Source of the DNA: JAFARZ01 sp035651595
GTDB taxonomy: Bacteria; Actinomycetota; Actinomycetes; Streptosporangiales; Streptosporangiaceae
NCBI GenBank assembly: GCA_035651595.1
Contig: DASRFJ010000071.1
Span: forward strand, 1-32,501
Direction: 5' to 3'
DNA: 32,501 nt
The notes under the pieces are model-generated. The model saw nothing but the letters and a program-made list of their open reading frames with translations. It was not told the DNA's origin and made no database searches. The translations under genes and the position numbers were made by a program. Below, piece by piece: positions 1-8,533 of this stretch (its first letter is position 1; the number at the start of each line of letters is the position of its first letter).

Positions 1-2
1 CC

Positions 3-626
3 GCGCCCCCACCCCCCGGGTCCCAGCCCTCGACCGCGCCCCAGCCCCCTGCATTCCCGCCCCACGTCGCACCCCCGTCCTCCGCCGCACTCGCGTCCCC
101 CGCGTCCCCCGCGCCCCCCGCGTCCCCCGCGCCCCCCGCGCCCGCGCAGCCCGTCGGGGCATCCACCGCCTCATACGCCACCACTGCAACTTCGGCATCG
201 GCAACCCCAGTATTCATTCCCACCACTCAGGGCACGTGGAGCGCGGTGGTCGCGGCAGATCGCGTGTACTACGACCAGATGCAGGCCCTCAGCGGTGACG
301 ATGGCTCGGACATCGCGTTTCCCGCGTACTGCCCGGAGCGCCGTTTCGTGCTCACCGGCACCGAGATGCGCATCGGCCGCCGGAGTCCGTCCCGCGGCCT
401 GGATCCGGAGATCGACCTGACCGGACCGCCCACCGACCCCGGCATCAGCCGGCTGCACGCCGTCCTGATGGCGACGCCGGATGGCTGGGCGGTGCTGGAT
501 CCCGGCTCGGCCAACGGCACGCAAGTCAACGGCACCGATATCCCCACCGGTCATCAGGTCTCGCTGCACGACGGCGACCGCATCAGCCTCGGCGCGTGGA
601 CCACCATCACCATCCACACCACCTGA
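3..626 (+). CDS. FHA-domain protein, 3' part (gene begins before the window)
   Basis: The frame is open from the first complete codon (base 3), so the start lies upstream. The visible 207 residues begin with a Pro/Ala/Ser-rich linker; low-complexity CCCCCGCGTC-type repeats span about 94-150. After a short segment containing WSAVVAADRVYY comes a forkhead-associated domain. Its hallmarks are visible: RIGRRS, then a GISRLHAVL stretch (Ser and His of the phosphothreonine pocket), then SANGTQVNG, ending in LGAWTTITI. FHA domains bind phosphothreonine peptides, so this protein probably reads Ser/Thr kinase output; a kinase gene lies 1.8 kb downstream on the other strand. In related actinobacterial proteins an N-terminal zinc-ribbon or other module precedes the linker, but that part is not in view. 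The TGA stop is followed 43 nt later by a strong hairpin. Confidence 0.88.
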   Translation, partial: APPPPGSQPSTAPQPPAFPPHVAPPSSAALASPASPAPPASPAPPAPAQPVGASTASYATTATSASATPVFIPTTQGTWSAVVAADRVYYDQMQALSGDDGSDIAFPAYCPERRFVLTGTEMRIGRRSPSRGLDPEIDLTGPPTDPGISRLHAVLMATPDGWAVLDPGSANGTQVNGTDIPTGHQVSLHDGDRISLGAWTTITIHTT

Positions 627-668
627 CCCAGCCGCCACGCTTTCTCTGCCAGAAAAGTGCTATATGTA

Positions 669-698
669 AGAAAAGGCGCCGTATCTGGCGCCTTTTCT
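669..698. terminator. Perfect 12-bp hairpin terminator after the FHA gene
   Basis: The arms AGAAAAGGCGCC (669-680) and GGCGCCTTTTCT (687-698) are perfectly complementary around the 6-nt loop GTATCT. The 3' arm ends in TTTTCT, and a T6 run follows at about 711-716. It looks like an intrinsic, possibly bidirectional terminator. Confidence 0.85.
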
Positions 699-1026
699 GC
701 CACAGAGCCCTTTTTTAACACGGTAACTATCTCTCTGGCCTCATCGATCACACCGGCCACCTCGACAGCCCTCTGCGTCCGGCCATCCCTACGCGACAAG
801 CGCCAAGACCCCTCTGGTGGGGTCGTTGCGGCGGCGTGCTCCGTTGCTGCCGCGGCCGGCAGGCCCCCCGACGGGCGACTTATCCGGATTTGCGACGCCG
901 GGCGGGGCCGCGACAGCCGGGCAGTGCCGCAGCGCGAGGCCGGGGCCGCAGCGAGGCCGGGGCCGCAGCGCGAGAGGCCGGGACGCGGCACGGCACCGCC
1001 GCGGGGCCATGATCCGGAGACGCAGG
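699..1026. other. Non-coding gap between convergent genes
   Basis: I see no convincing gene here; the long open frames on both strands are GC-skew artefacts. It contains a small hairpin GACCCC-TCTGGT-GGGGTC (807-824) and a short GC-rich tandem of a GAGGCCGGGGCCGCAGC-like unit around 930-985. Another GC-rich potential stem, GCGGC...GCCGC, lies near 985-1003. Any of these could terminate the minus-strand gene ending at 1027. Confidence 0.4.
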
Positions 1027-2327
1027 TTAGCGGTATTCGGCGACGCGTCGCCATGCGCCAGCCACGGTAAGCCCGGCAATCGCGGTCGCCGCGACCGCGG
1101 GGATGACGGCGTCCCACCCGTTGTCGATGTTGTCGCCGTCGTGGACAGCGGCGGTGAACGCGGTTTCGTTGATGGCGATCACGTCGCCGAGAGCGGTGGT
1201 CAAGTTGCTGAATGCCCACCCCAACTGACCGGGACTGGTTCCGACGTCGAACGCGATCGCCTGGTCGAGGTTGCTTACCGCCATCACGCGCAGTCGCTCA
1301 TCGTCGCGTTCGTAGACCTGATACGCAAGCAGCGCCCTGGTGGCGGCGGCGCGCTCACCCGGGAATGTGATGTTGCGGAATTCAGCGCCCAGATCACCGC
1401 CGAAGGGCACGTCGGTGTAGTCCGACTGGTAGGCGTCGACATCTGCGGTGAGTGCCGTGTCGTAGCCGAAGAAACTCGCGCTCCCGACGTCGACGAACTG
1501 CTGCGCGTTGGTCAGGAAGTCATCTTGATACTGCGTGGCGCGTGCCGGGTCTGCCAGGTACCAGCTCTCGTCGGCGTTCGCATGGTAGCTGACCGCGCGA
1601 GCATCGGTGAGCGCGATGATCGAGTCGAGCGCATCTTGCTTCGCAAGCGTCAGATGATCTTCCTGGCCGCCGAGCAGTACCGCGCCGCCGATGGCCAGCC
1701 CGGCCGTCACCAGGGTCGCCGCCGCGAGCGCTGGGTGACCAGCCGCCGATAGCGACGCGCGAGGAACACCTGGGTAACGCCCAGGGCGCCGAGGGTCACG
1801 AGCCCGAGCACGATGGCAGACGGCCTGCCATTGGTATCGTTGCCGCGTGCGTTCATCGTGAGGGCTTCGGCGGCTAGGGCCTCGTACCGGCCGAGGGCGT
1901 CGAGGACCTGAGCGATCGCCTGCTGCGCCCGCGGGTTGGCCGCGGCGGTGACCGTCACCTGCTGGAGGTCATGTTCGGCATGCTGCCGGTCGGCCGCGTA
2001 GCTGGTGAGGTCCTGCTGGTCCGCGGCAAGCGTGGGGTCGTTGCTGGTCAGCAGCACGTTCGCGACCTGGCCGTCCATGTCCGTGAGCGCGAAGTACAGC
2101 CCGGTACTTTCCTCGACCAGCGGTGCGTCCTGGTTTGCGATCGACGTGAACCCGCTGCCAACCTTGGCGTACGTGAGCGCGGTCAGCGCGCCGAGGCCAG
2201 CCGCCAGCAGCACGATGGCCGCCACCGCGGCGCCAACCCGGCGCGGGGTCGTGCCAGAGTGCCGCGATCTCCGGGCGGCCCGGATATGTACCCCAGCATG
2301 GCGTCCCCCGGTTATGGCCCCAGCCAT
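1027..2327 (-). pseudogene. GlnX-like four-TM sensor protein, split by one frameshift
   Basis: Two minus-strand frames (2327 to 1707, then 1710 to 1027) together give one protein. It has TM1 (AAVAAIVLLAAGLGALTAL), an extracytoplasmic helical segment (GLYFALTDMDGQVANVLL...), TM2 followed by LARRYRR, TM3 (ALAAATLVTAGLAIGGAVLL), a second helical segment (ARAVSYHANADESWYL...) and TM4 near the C-terminus. The frame changes at about 1733-1739. One added base there would restore an N/T-P-A-L-A-A-A-T-L run, which resembles the conserved junction of GlnX-type actinobacterial membrane sensors, as I recall that family. The first frame ends in TGA overlapped by a GTG of the second (GTGA at 1707-1710), so coupled translation of two halves is possible, but it would cut TM3. 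The segment before TM2 also looks shorter than I expect. Either a decaying gene or a sequencing indel. Confidence 0.7.
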
Positions 2328-2447
2328 CCGACCTCATCACCCCGAGTCGGTGCGGCGATACCGCACGTCTGCGTAGAAAAGTACCCCCGCGAGATCCTTC
2401 GCGCACGACGCCCGTCGTTAGGATCCTGTTAGCGTTTCCGGCCTGAT

Positions 2448-3833
<1,386 letters not shown>

Positions 3834-3860
3834 CGTCCGCCTCCTCACAGCGGCAGCCTG

Positions 3861-5726
3861 TCAGGGAGACTCTAGCGGGTTTTCTGGTGGTTTAAGGGTG
3901 CCTCCGGACACCCCGTCCGCGAGCAGCTGGGCGAGCTCTGTCCCGGCGGCCGCGGCGGCCCGGACAGCCGTCCGCAGCTCTTCGACCTGCCGGAACGCCA
4001 CGCCGTAGGCGCGCTGCTCCGCGACCGGCAGCCGCGGCACGCGTGCCCGCGGCACGTCGGATCGCCCCACGCTGCCCGTCTGCGCCAGCGACACCCGCGC
4101 GTTTTCCGTGCTGCGGAGTACTCCGGCGAGAAAGTGCGCGTCGAGCTGGTCCGGATCCGGCCGCAGCAGGGTCAGCCCTGGGGCCACGATCGCGCCGTGC
4201 TCGGCCGTGACCGCCGCAACGAACCGGCCGCCGTCCGCGGCCACCACCACGTCGCCGCGGTGGGTCGTGACCAAGTGCGCTTCGCGTCTGCCCCGTCCGG
4301 ACGCGGCGCGGTTCTCGAGCACGTCCTCGCTGGTCAGCACCGGGTCATCGCCGCTGCCAACGTCGCCCCGCACCGGAGCCTGGTGCACCGACAGGTACCC
4401 GACCCGGGCCAGCTCGGCGATCGTCACCGCCTCGCGGGGGAGTGCCGCCGCGCGCAGCTCGGGGGCCAGCGTCATCGCCGATCCGAGCATCGCGGACAGC
4501 CGCTCCCGGCCGGCGGCGAATCGTTCGGCCGTCCGTTCCGGGGCCGGCGCCGAGATGTGCCGACCCGGCGTGACATCTACCTCGTCGTCTAGCAAATCGA
4601 TGACGGCTACCGCCCGTGCGACGCCCGGCTCGTCCAGTTCGGGCTCGGTGCCGAATCGCCGCCACGCGCCGGTCACCGTCTCGGGATCGTCCGCGACGAC
4701 CATCAGCACGCTGGCCGGGACGTGCGCGGATGGCCGCCGGAGCAGCCACAGGTGCTGCGTCGCGGACAGCGCGATCACGGCCCGGAGCGCCCCCCGGCGC
4801 AGCAGCTGGGCGCGGATTCGTCGCCCGGGCCGCCGGCCGGCCGCCGCCGCCGGCACCACGGCGGCGGCCAGCCCGGACTGCGACAGGTGCGCGAGCATAT
4901 GCTGCACCCAGGCCAGCTCTGGCTCCAGCCGCGGCGGCACGCCGAACTCCCATCGCGGGTCGCTTGGGTCCGCGTCGGGCGTCCCGGCCCGCTTCCCCGC
5001 GGCCAGATTTGTCAGAACGACATCGGCTGTGACCTCCGGGAACCCGTCACGCAGCATGGCGTCGCCGGCGTGAACGGTCACCTCTGAGCCGGGCGGGTGC
5101 GCCAGCCGCAGCCGCACCGCGGCAAGCCGGGCCGCGTCTGGCGCCGCGTCTTGCCCGGACAGCTGGCGAGCGCCGTTGCCGAGAGCCGCGAGCAGCAGCT
5201 CGCCCGTGCCGCATGCCGGATCGAGCGCGCTGACCGCGCGGCCGGTGAGCGCGACGATCAGGTCCGCGAGCTCGGGGGGCGTCGTCACCGCGCCGCGCCC
5301 TTGTGTCTCGTGGAGGCGTGCGAGCAGCACCTCGAACGCGTCGGCGGGCCCGAGCGCCACCGCGAGGGCCGCCACGGCCGGCGAGCCGCCGTGCGCCCCG
5401 AGTTCCGCCGAAGCCGCGAGCAGCTCACCGGCGTCGGCGAGCGTGGCCGCCAGGCGCAGGTCGTCCCCGGCCCGCGCGCGCAGCTCCTGCCAGGCACGCT
5501 CGGCCAGCGGGACCTCAAGCAGCTTGCCCTGGATACGCAGCCACGCCTCGACCTCGGTCAGCGCGAACAGCGGCACCGCCGGCGTGCCGCCGGCCGGACG
5601 CGGGAAGTCGGTGTACCGCCGCCGCCAGTTGCTCACGGCGGATCTGCCCACGTCAGCCAGCCGCGCAATGTCAGCGGCGTTCACGAGGGTGTTGTCTTGC
5701 ACGCGTGAAACACTATCGCAAGCCAT
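3861..5726 (-). CDS. HTH / N6-adenine methylase-like protein with a degenerate catalytic motif
   Basis: About 621 aa. The N-terminal HTH (AADIARLADVGRSAVSNWRRR, residues 17-37) is followed by helices and a type I-like DNA methylase core. The SAM-binding motif ALDPACGTGELLLAAL (about 167-182) is intact, as is a TPPELADLIV element before it. At the position of the catalytic NPPF/Y motif the protein reads VVLTNLAAG (about 236-244): Asn remains, but both Pro and the aromatic residue are gone. The following conserved block (DPRWEFG, ELAWVQHML, RRGALRAVIAL) is normal. The C-terminal half resembles a target-recognition region. I infer a DNA-binding, possibly SAM-binding protein that no longer methylates. 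No restriction subunit is adjacent. ATG 5726 was chosen; a TTG at 5741 and an internal GTG are alternatives and none has a strong ribosome site. Confidence 0.8.
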   Translation of the reverse strand: MACDSVSRVQDNTLVNAADIARLADVGRSAVSNWRRRYTDFPRPAGGTPAVPLFALTEVEAWLRIQGKLLEVPLAERAWQELRARAGDDLRLAATLADAGELLAASAELGAHGGSPAVAALAVALGPADAFEVLLARLHETQGRGAVTTPPELADLIVALTGRAVSALDPACGTGELLLAALGNGARQLSGQDAAPDAARLAAVRLRLAHPPGSEVTVHAGDAMLRDGFPEVTADVVLTNLAAGKRAGTPDADPSDPRWEFGVPPRLEPELAWVQHMLAHLSQSGLAAAVVPAAAAGRRPGRRIRAQLLRRGALRAVIALSATQHLWLLRRPSAHVPASVLMVVADDPETVTGAWRRFGTEPELDEPGVARAVAVIDLLDDEVDVTPGRHISAPAPERTAERFAAGRERLSAMLGSAMTLAPELRAAALPREAVTIAELARVGYLSVHQAPVRGDVGSGDDPVLTSEDVLENRAASGRGRREAHLVTTHRGDVVVAADGGRFVAAVTAEHGAIVAPGLTLLRPDPDQLDAHFLAGVLRSTENARVSLAQTGSVGRSDVPRARVPRLPVAEQRAYGVAFRQVEELRTAVRAAAAAGTELAQLLADGVSGGTLKPPENPLESP

Positions 5727-5749
5727 GATGAAGATCCACAATCATTTCG

Positions 5750-5770
5750 CTTGTGTATCGAGTTCACAAG
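5750..5770. promoter_or_regulatory. Inverted repeat CTTGTG-N9-CACAAG in a divergent promoter region
   Basis: A perfect 6-bp inverted repeat with a 9-bp spacer lies between the divergent starts of the methylase-like gene (5726) and the lipoprotein (5816). Its spacing suits a dimeric HTH regulator. The HTH-bearing product of the left gene is a reasonable candidate for binding it, but that is inference. Confidence 0.4.
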
Positions 5771-5815
5771 TGCTTTGATGTACGCGAATCGACACGACAT
5801 AACAGGAGAACCCCA

Positions 5816-6526
5816 ATGGCTCTGATCCAGAAGGCTGCGGCGATCGCTGTCGCGGGCGTGTTGCCGCTGTTTGCCGCGGCGTGCTCTGCATCGTCAGGCT
5901 CTAGTGCCGCGTCTGGTGCCGGGTCGCCGGCGTCAGCGACAGTGGCGGCAACATCGGCGTCATCCTCAGCGGACGCTTCGTCCGCCGGCTCGGGCAGCGG
6001 CCCGCTCGCGTCGCTGAGCGCGCAGCAGATCGCGAGCAAGGCGACCGCCGACTTCAAGGCGGCGTCCTCGGTGCACGCGGTCGGAACGATCAGCGGCGAG
6101 AAGATCGACCTGACGATCGCGCACGGCAAGTGCGCGGGGACGATCGGGACGTCCGCCGGGCCACTGAAGCTGATCCAGATCGGCCACGTCCTGTGGATTA
6201 GCGCTGGCGGTTCCAGTCAGTACCTGAAGACGTCGGCGGGCAACTCGCAGTACGAGGGGATGGTCGGGTTCTGCACCCTCGCGGCGATCGCACAGGACTT
6301 CAGCGTGGCGGGAGCGGCCCTCGTCAAGGGTCCGGTCACCGAGATCGCCGGCCAGCAGGCGATCACGCTCACGCTGCAGGGGGCAACCGACAAGTCGTAC
6401 GTGTCCGACACCGGCACCCCCGAGTACCTGCGCACCGATCAGTCCGGCGTGGATCTGGACTTCTCCCGCTACAACGCGCGGGTCTCCATCACCGCCCCGC
6501 CGGCCAGCGATGTCATCGGCGGTTAG
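5816..6526 (+). CDS. Secreted lipoprotein, LppX/LprG-like fold suspected
   Basis: 236 aa from ATG 5816, preceded by AACAGGAGAA, a good ribosome site 5 nt away; an upstream in-frame start at 5753 lacks one. A lipoprotein signal peptide ends in FAAAC (Cys23), a slightly atypical lipobox with Ala at -3. A long Ser/Ala/Gly linker (about 24-65) precedes a domain starting SLSAQQIASKATADFKAASSVHA and containing alternating beta-like stretches (VGTISGEKIDLTIAHGK, HVLWISAGG, AITLTLQG), two Cys (in AHGKCAG and VGFCTL), and a C-terminal ARVSITAPP. This layout resembles actinobacterial envelope lipoproteins of the LppX/LprAFG type, which bind lipids; that assignment rests on overall pattern only. A hairpin follows the stop. 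Confidence 0.8.
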   Translation: MALIQKAAAIAVAGVLPLFAAACSASSGSSAASGAGSPASATVAATSASSSADASSAGSGSGPLASLSAQQIASKATADFKAASSVHAVGTISGEKIDLTIAHGKCAGTIGTSAGPLKLIQIGHVLWISAGGSSQYLKTSAGNSQYEGMVGFCTLAAIAQDFSVAGAALVKGPVTEIAGQQAITLTLQGATDKSYVSDTGTPEYLRTDQSGVDLDFSRYNARVSITAPPASDVIGG

Positions 6527-6560
6527 CGCACGCGCTGCGGTCACCGGATCGGACAGGGGC

Positions 6561-6598
6561 TGTGCGAGGAGGTCCGGAATCCCGGACTTTCTCGCACA
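6561..6598. terminator. Two-tier hairpin between the lipoprotein and the tRNA
   Basis: TGTGCGAG (6561-6568) pairs with CTCGCACA (6591-6598), and inside it GTCCGG (6572-6577) pairs with CCGGAC (6582-6587). It lies 35 nt after the lipoprotein stop and 18 nt past the 3' end of the minus-strand tRNA, so it may serve both convergent transcripts. Confidence 0.7.
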
Positions 6599-6615
6599 CG
6601 GTACTGACGCACGGG

Positions 6616-6690
6616 TGCCCCGGGTGGGACTCGAACCCACACTGTGCGGCTTTTGAGACCGCCCTCTCTGCCGAATTGGAGTACCGGGGC
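6616..6690 (-). tRNA. tRNA with anticodon CAA (Leu, UUG codon), short variable loop
   Basis: On the minus strand a 75-nt cloverleaf folds completely. Acceptor GCCCCGG/CCGGGGC with discriminator A; D arm with a 3-bp CTC/GAG stem and an AATTCGGCAGA loop, as in tRNA-Leu; anticodon stem GCGGT/GCCGC with loop CTCAAAA (anticodon CAA at 6653-6655); T arm GTGGG-TTCGAGT-CCCAC. CCA is not encoded. The variable region is only ACAGT (5 nt), whereas leucine tRNAs normally carry a long class II arm. The anticodon, discriminator A and D arm argue for Leu; the short variable region does not. Confidence 0.85.
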
Positions 6691-6737
6691 CTATCCCGGC
6701 CTTGGCGGTTGCACCGCGCTCGCCGGAGGGTGGCACG

Positions 6738-6765
6738 GTGACAATCTACCTGCTGGCGGTAGGCT
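6738..6765 (+). promoter_or_regulatory. Likely promoter of pdtaR (leaderless)
   Basis: GTGACA (6738-6743) and TAGGCT (6760-6765) are separated by 16 bp. Transcription would start about 7 nt past the -10 box, at or next to the GTG at 6773, which fits a leaderless mRNA; there is no ribosome site before that GTG. Confidence 0.5.
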
Positions 6766-6772
6766 CGTGCGC

Positions 6773-7378
6773 GTGAGTGGAGATCCGTTGCGCGTAGTTA
6801 TCGCGGAAGATGAGGCGCTGATCCGGCTCGACCTCAAGGAGATGCTCGAGGAGGAGGGCTACTCAGTCGTGGCCGAGGCGGGGGACGGGGAGACCGCCGT
6901 GGAGCGGGTGCTGGAGCTGCGGCCGGATCTGGCCATCCTGGACATCAAGATGCCCGTGCTCGACGGCATCTCCGCGGCGGAGCGGATAGCGGCTGAGCGG
7001 GTCGCGCCGGTGGTGATCCTTACCGCCTTCTCGCAGCGCGAGCTCGTGGAGCGGGCCCGCGACGCGGGGGCGATGGCGTACCTGGTCAAGCCGTTCACGA
7101 AGGCGGACCTGGTGCCGGCCATCGAGATGGCGGTGAGCCGGTTCGCCGAGATCAGGGCGCTCGACACGGAGGTGGGCACGCTGCGCGATCGGCTTGAGGT
7201 GCGCAAGCTGCTCGACCGGGCCAAGGGTCTGCTCCAGTCCGATTACGCGATGAGCGAGCCGGCCGCGTTCCGCTGGATACAGAAGACGTCCATGGACCGC
7301 CGCCTGACGATGCGCGCCGTCGCCGAGGCGATCCTCGAGGGCAGCATGCGCGTGCCCGCGGACACCAAACAGCCCTGA
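6773..7378 (+). CDS. pdtaR: ANTAR response regulator PdtaR
   Basis: 201 aa. The N-terminal receiver domain (RVVIAEDEALIRLDLKEML, acidic pocket at the start, phosphoacceptor D57 in LAILDIKMPVLDG, Thr in VVILTAFSQ, Lys in YLVKPF) is followed by a helical linker and an ANTAR domain (about 125-185: RKLLDRAKGLLQ, MSEPAAFRWIQKTSM, RLTMRAVAEAIL). ANTAR domains bind tandem RNA hairpins and act as antiterminators. In mycobacteria the PdtaS kinase phosphorylates this protein; no partner kinase lies nearby, as is usual. The open frame runs back into the tRNA, so the true start must be downstream; GTG 6773 fits the promoter, GTG 6767 is the alternative. The tRNA just upstream is on the opposite strand. 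Confidence 0.93.
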   Translation: MSGDPLRVVIAEDEALIRLDLKEMLEEEGYSVVAEAGDGETAVERVLELRPDLAILDIKMPVLDGISAAERIAAERVAPVVILTAFSQRELVERARDAGAMAYLVKPFTKADLVPAIEMAVSRFAEIRALDTEVGTLRDRLEVRKLLDRAKGLLQSDYAMSEPAAFRWIQKTSMDRRLTMRAVAEAILEGSMRVPADTKQP

Positions 7379-7398
7379 AGCCGCAGGTCACGTACTTA

Positions 7399-7479
7399 GG
7401 CAGGAACCCGGGGAGCCGTTGGTGCCGTGTCCGCCTTCCCCGGCCGACACGTTGTCTACTTGAACCCCCCGGGCCTGCC
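7399..7479 (+). terminator. Large nested hairpin downstream of pdtaR
   Basis: GGCAGG-AA-CCCGGGG (7399-7413) pairs with CCCCGGG-CCTGCC (7467-7479), the AA bulging out. Inside, CGTGTCCGCC can pair with GGCCGACACG with one mismatch. It lies 20 nt past the pdtaR stop and may terminate or stabilise that transcript. Confidence 0.5.
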
Positions 7480-7579
7480 GACACAACGTTAGCGACCCTG
7501 CCGGGTGTGGCGCAAAAGGAGGTTGTCCTGCTGGTGTGCCGAAGATCGGCTACTGATCACGCTCTGTTCACTTAACCGA

Positions 7580-8011
7580 TCATTGCGGCGACGCGCCAGG
7601 CACCCGGTCGCGGATCAGGCAGCTCAGCCGGGACGTACACACGCGCCGGCCCGCCTCGTCGGTGATGACGATCTCGAACGTAGCCATCGTGCGGCCGCCG
7701 TGTGCCAGTGTCGCCACACCCGTTACCAGCCCGTCACGCGCGCCGCGATGATGCGTGGCGCTGATCTCGATGCCGACGACGACCTTGTCCAGTCCGGCAT
7801 GCAGCGCCGAGCCGAGCGAGCCGATTGTCTCCGCGAGCACGCACGACGCGCCGCCGTGCAGCAGCCCGTATGGCTGCGTGTTGCCGGCAACCGGCATCGT
7901 CGCCTCGACGCGCACCGGGGACGCCGACACGATCCTGATCCCCATCTGCCCGGCGAGCGTGTCCGGCGCCGTCGTCCTCGCCGCGATCAGCTCCAGCGTC
8001 TCTTGGTCCAC
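7580..8011 (-). CDS. PaaI-like hotdog-fold acyl-CoA thioesterase
   Basis: 143 aa from GTG 8011, chosen because GGAGG lies 7 nt upstream (in CGACGGAGGTACCGGA). The longer frame up to 8095 begins inside a repeat end and is not credible. The single hotdog domain carries the family hallmarks: NTQPYGLLHGGASCVLAETIGSLGS (HGG loop and the central helix with its acidic residue), then VVVGIEISATHHRGAR and a C-terminal strand pair (VTGVATLAHGGRTMATFEIVITDEAGRRV). Such enzymes hydrolyse aryl- or acyl-CoA thioesters, often in phenylacetate or quinone pathways; the substrate cannot be read from the sequence. It is encoded alone. A MITE-like element begins 70 bp upstream of its start and may have displaced or altered its promoter. 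Confidence 0.9.
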   Translation of the reverse strand: MDQETLELIAARTTAPDTLAGQMGIRIVSASPVRVEATMPVAGNTQPYGLLHGGASCVLAETIGSLGSALHAGLDKVVVGIEISATHHRGARDGLVTGVATLAHGGRTMATFEIVITDEAGRRVCTSRLSCLIRDRVPGASPQ

Positions 8012-8081
8012 TCCGGTACCTCCGTCGTCCAGGCAAGCTTCCCACGCCGCGCACCAGCGTCCGTCGTAAGGCGACCCGAAA

Positions 8082-8443
8082 ATGATTGCGGACACTTACC
8101 CCCTCCAACTGGATCCTGCTGCCGAATTGCATGCGCGTGCCGTGCCGGTCGCCGGCAGGCCGTCGGGCCGCCGGGCCTGGCCACGTGCCGCCTGTGCCTG
8201 GAGTGCAGTGTGCGGCAGCTGGGATAGGAGCGCACTGGCAGTGCCGCCGGCAACGTGGAAGATTTCCCCTTTGTGGAGGATCGACCCCCGTGGACAAGGG
8301 TCCCGTTACCACGTAGGGGAAATCCGCCACGTTAACCGACGCGATCGAGCCTGGCGTAGACCCACGGGCGACCAGCAATCCGGGCAAGCCTCGGAACAAG
8401 CCAGTAGGATCCGAACTAGGAGGGTGTAACTGTCCGCAATCAT
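8082..8443. mobile_element. 362-bp MITE-like element with terminal inverted repeats
   Basis: The left end (8082-8106) and the reverse complement of the right end (8419-8443) match at 23 of 25 positions, beginning ATGATTGCGGACA. Similarity continues for about 15 more bp with small gaps (GGATCCT on both sides), so the repeats may reach 40 bp. No credible gene lies inside; an 84-bp palindromic repeat sits at 8251-8334. I could not identify a target-site duplication. The terminal sequence recurs as a bare hairpin at 23699-23745, supporting a family of dispersed elements. A mobilising transposase is not in the window. Confidence 0.65.
8251..8334. repeat. 84-bp palindromic repeat, copy 1
   Basis: Read as a hairpin, 28 of 41 positions of the left half (8252-8292) match the reverse complement of the right half (8293-8333) without any gap. 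Paired blocks include AACGTGG, GATTTCCCCT, GTGG and GACCC. It aligns without gaps to the copy at 15545-15628 at 61 of 84 positions. It lies inside the MITE-like element. Confidence 0.85.
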
Positions 8444-8533
8444 CAGGCCCGCCTAGCGGTGCACCTGATATAAGCCGATATATCCGGTTTGCGGCGTGCG
8501 ATGCCGTCGCCGCGGCTCGGAGCCACGCCAGCG

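Noticed and set aside
554..1219. Long open frame on the minus strand through the FHA 3' end and the following gap
   Set aside because: Arg/Gly-rich composition, overlap with the FHA gene, a terminator and the GlnX-like gene; a GC-skew artefact.
1707..1740. Programmed ribosomal frameshift in the GlnX-like gene
   Set aside because: I see no slippery heptamer or a clear downstream stimulator; a simple indel explains it better.
3861..5726. Type I restriction or Pgl/BREX phage-defence locus
   Set aside because: No HsdR/HsdS, PglZ, ATPase or nuclease gene is adjacent, and the methylase motif IV is missing. The similarity to Pgl is limited to having a kinase and a methylase relative.
8082..8443. 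CRISPR array
   Set aside because: The repeats are inverted and only two, without regular spacers; no CRISPR array was seen anywhere in the window.
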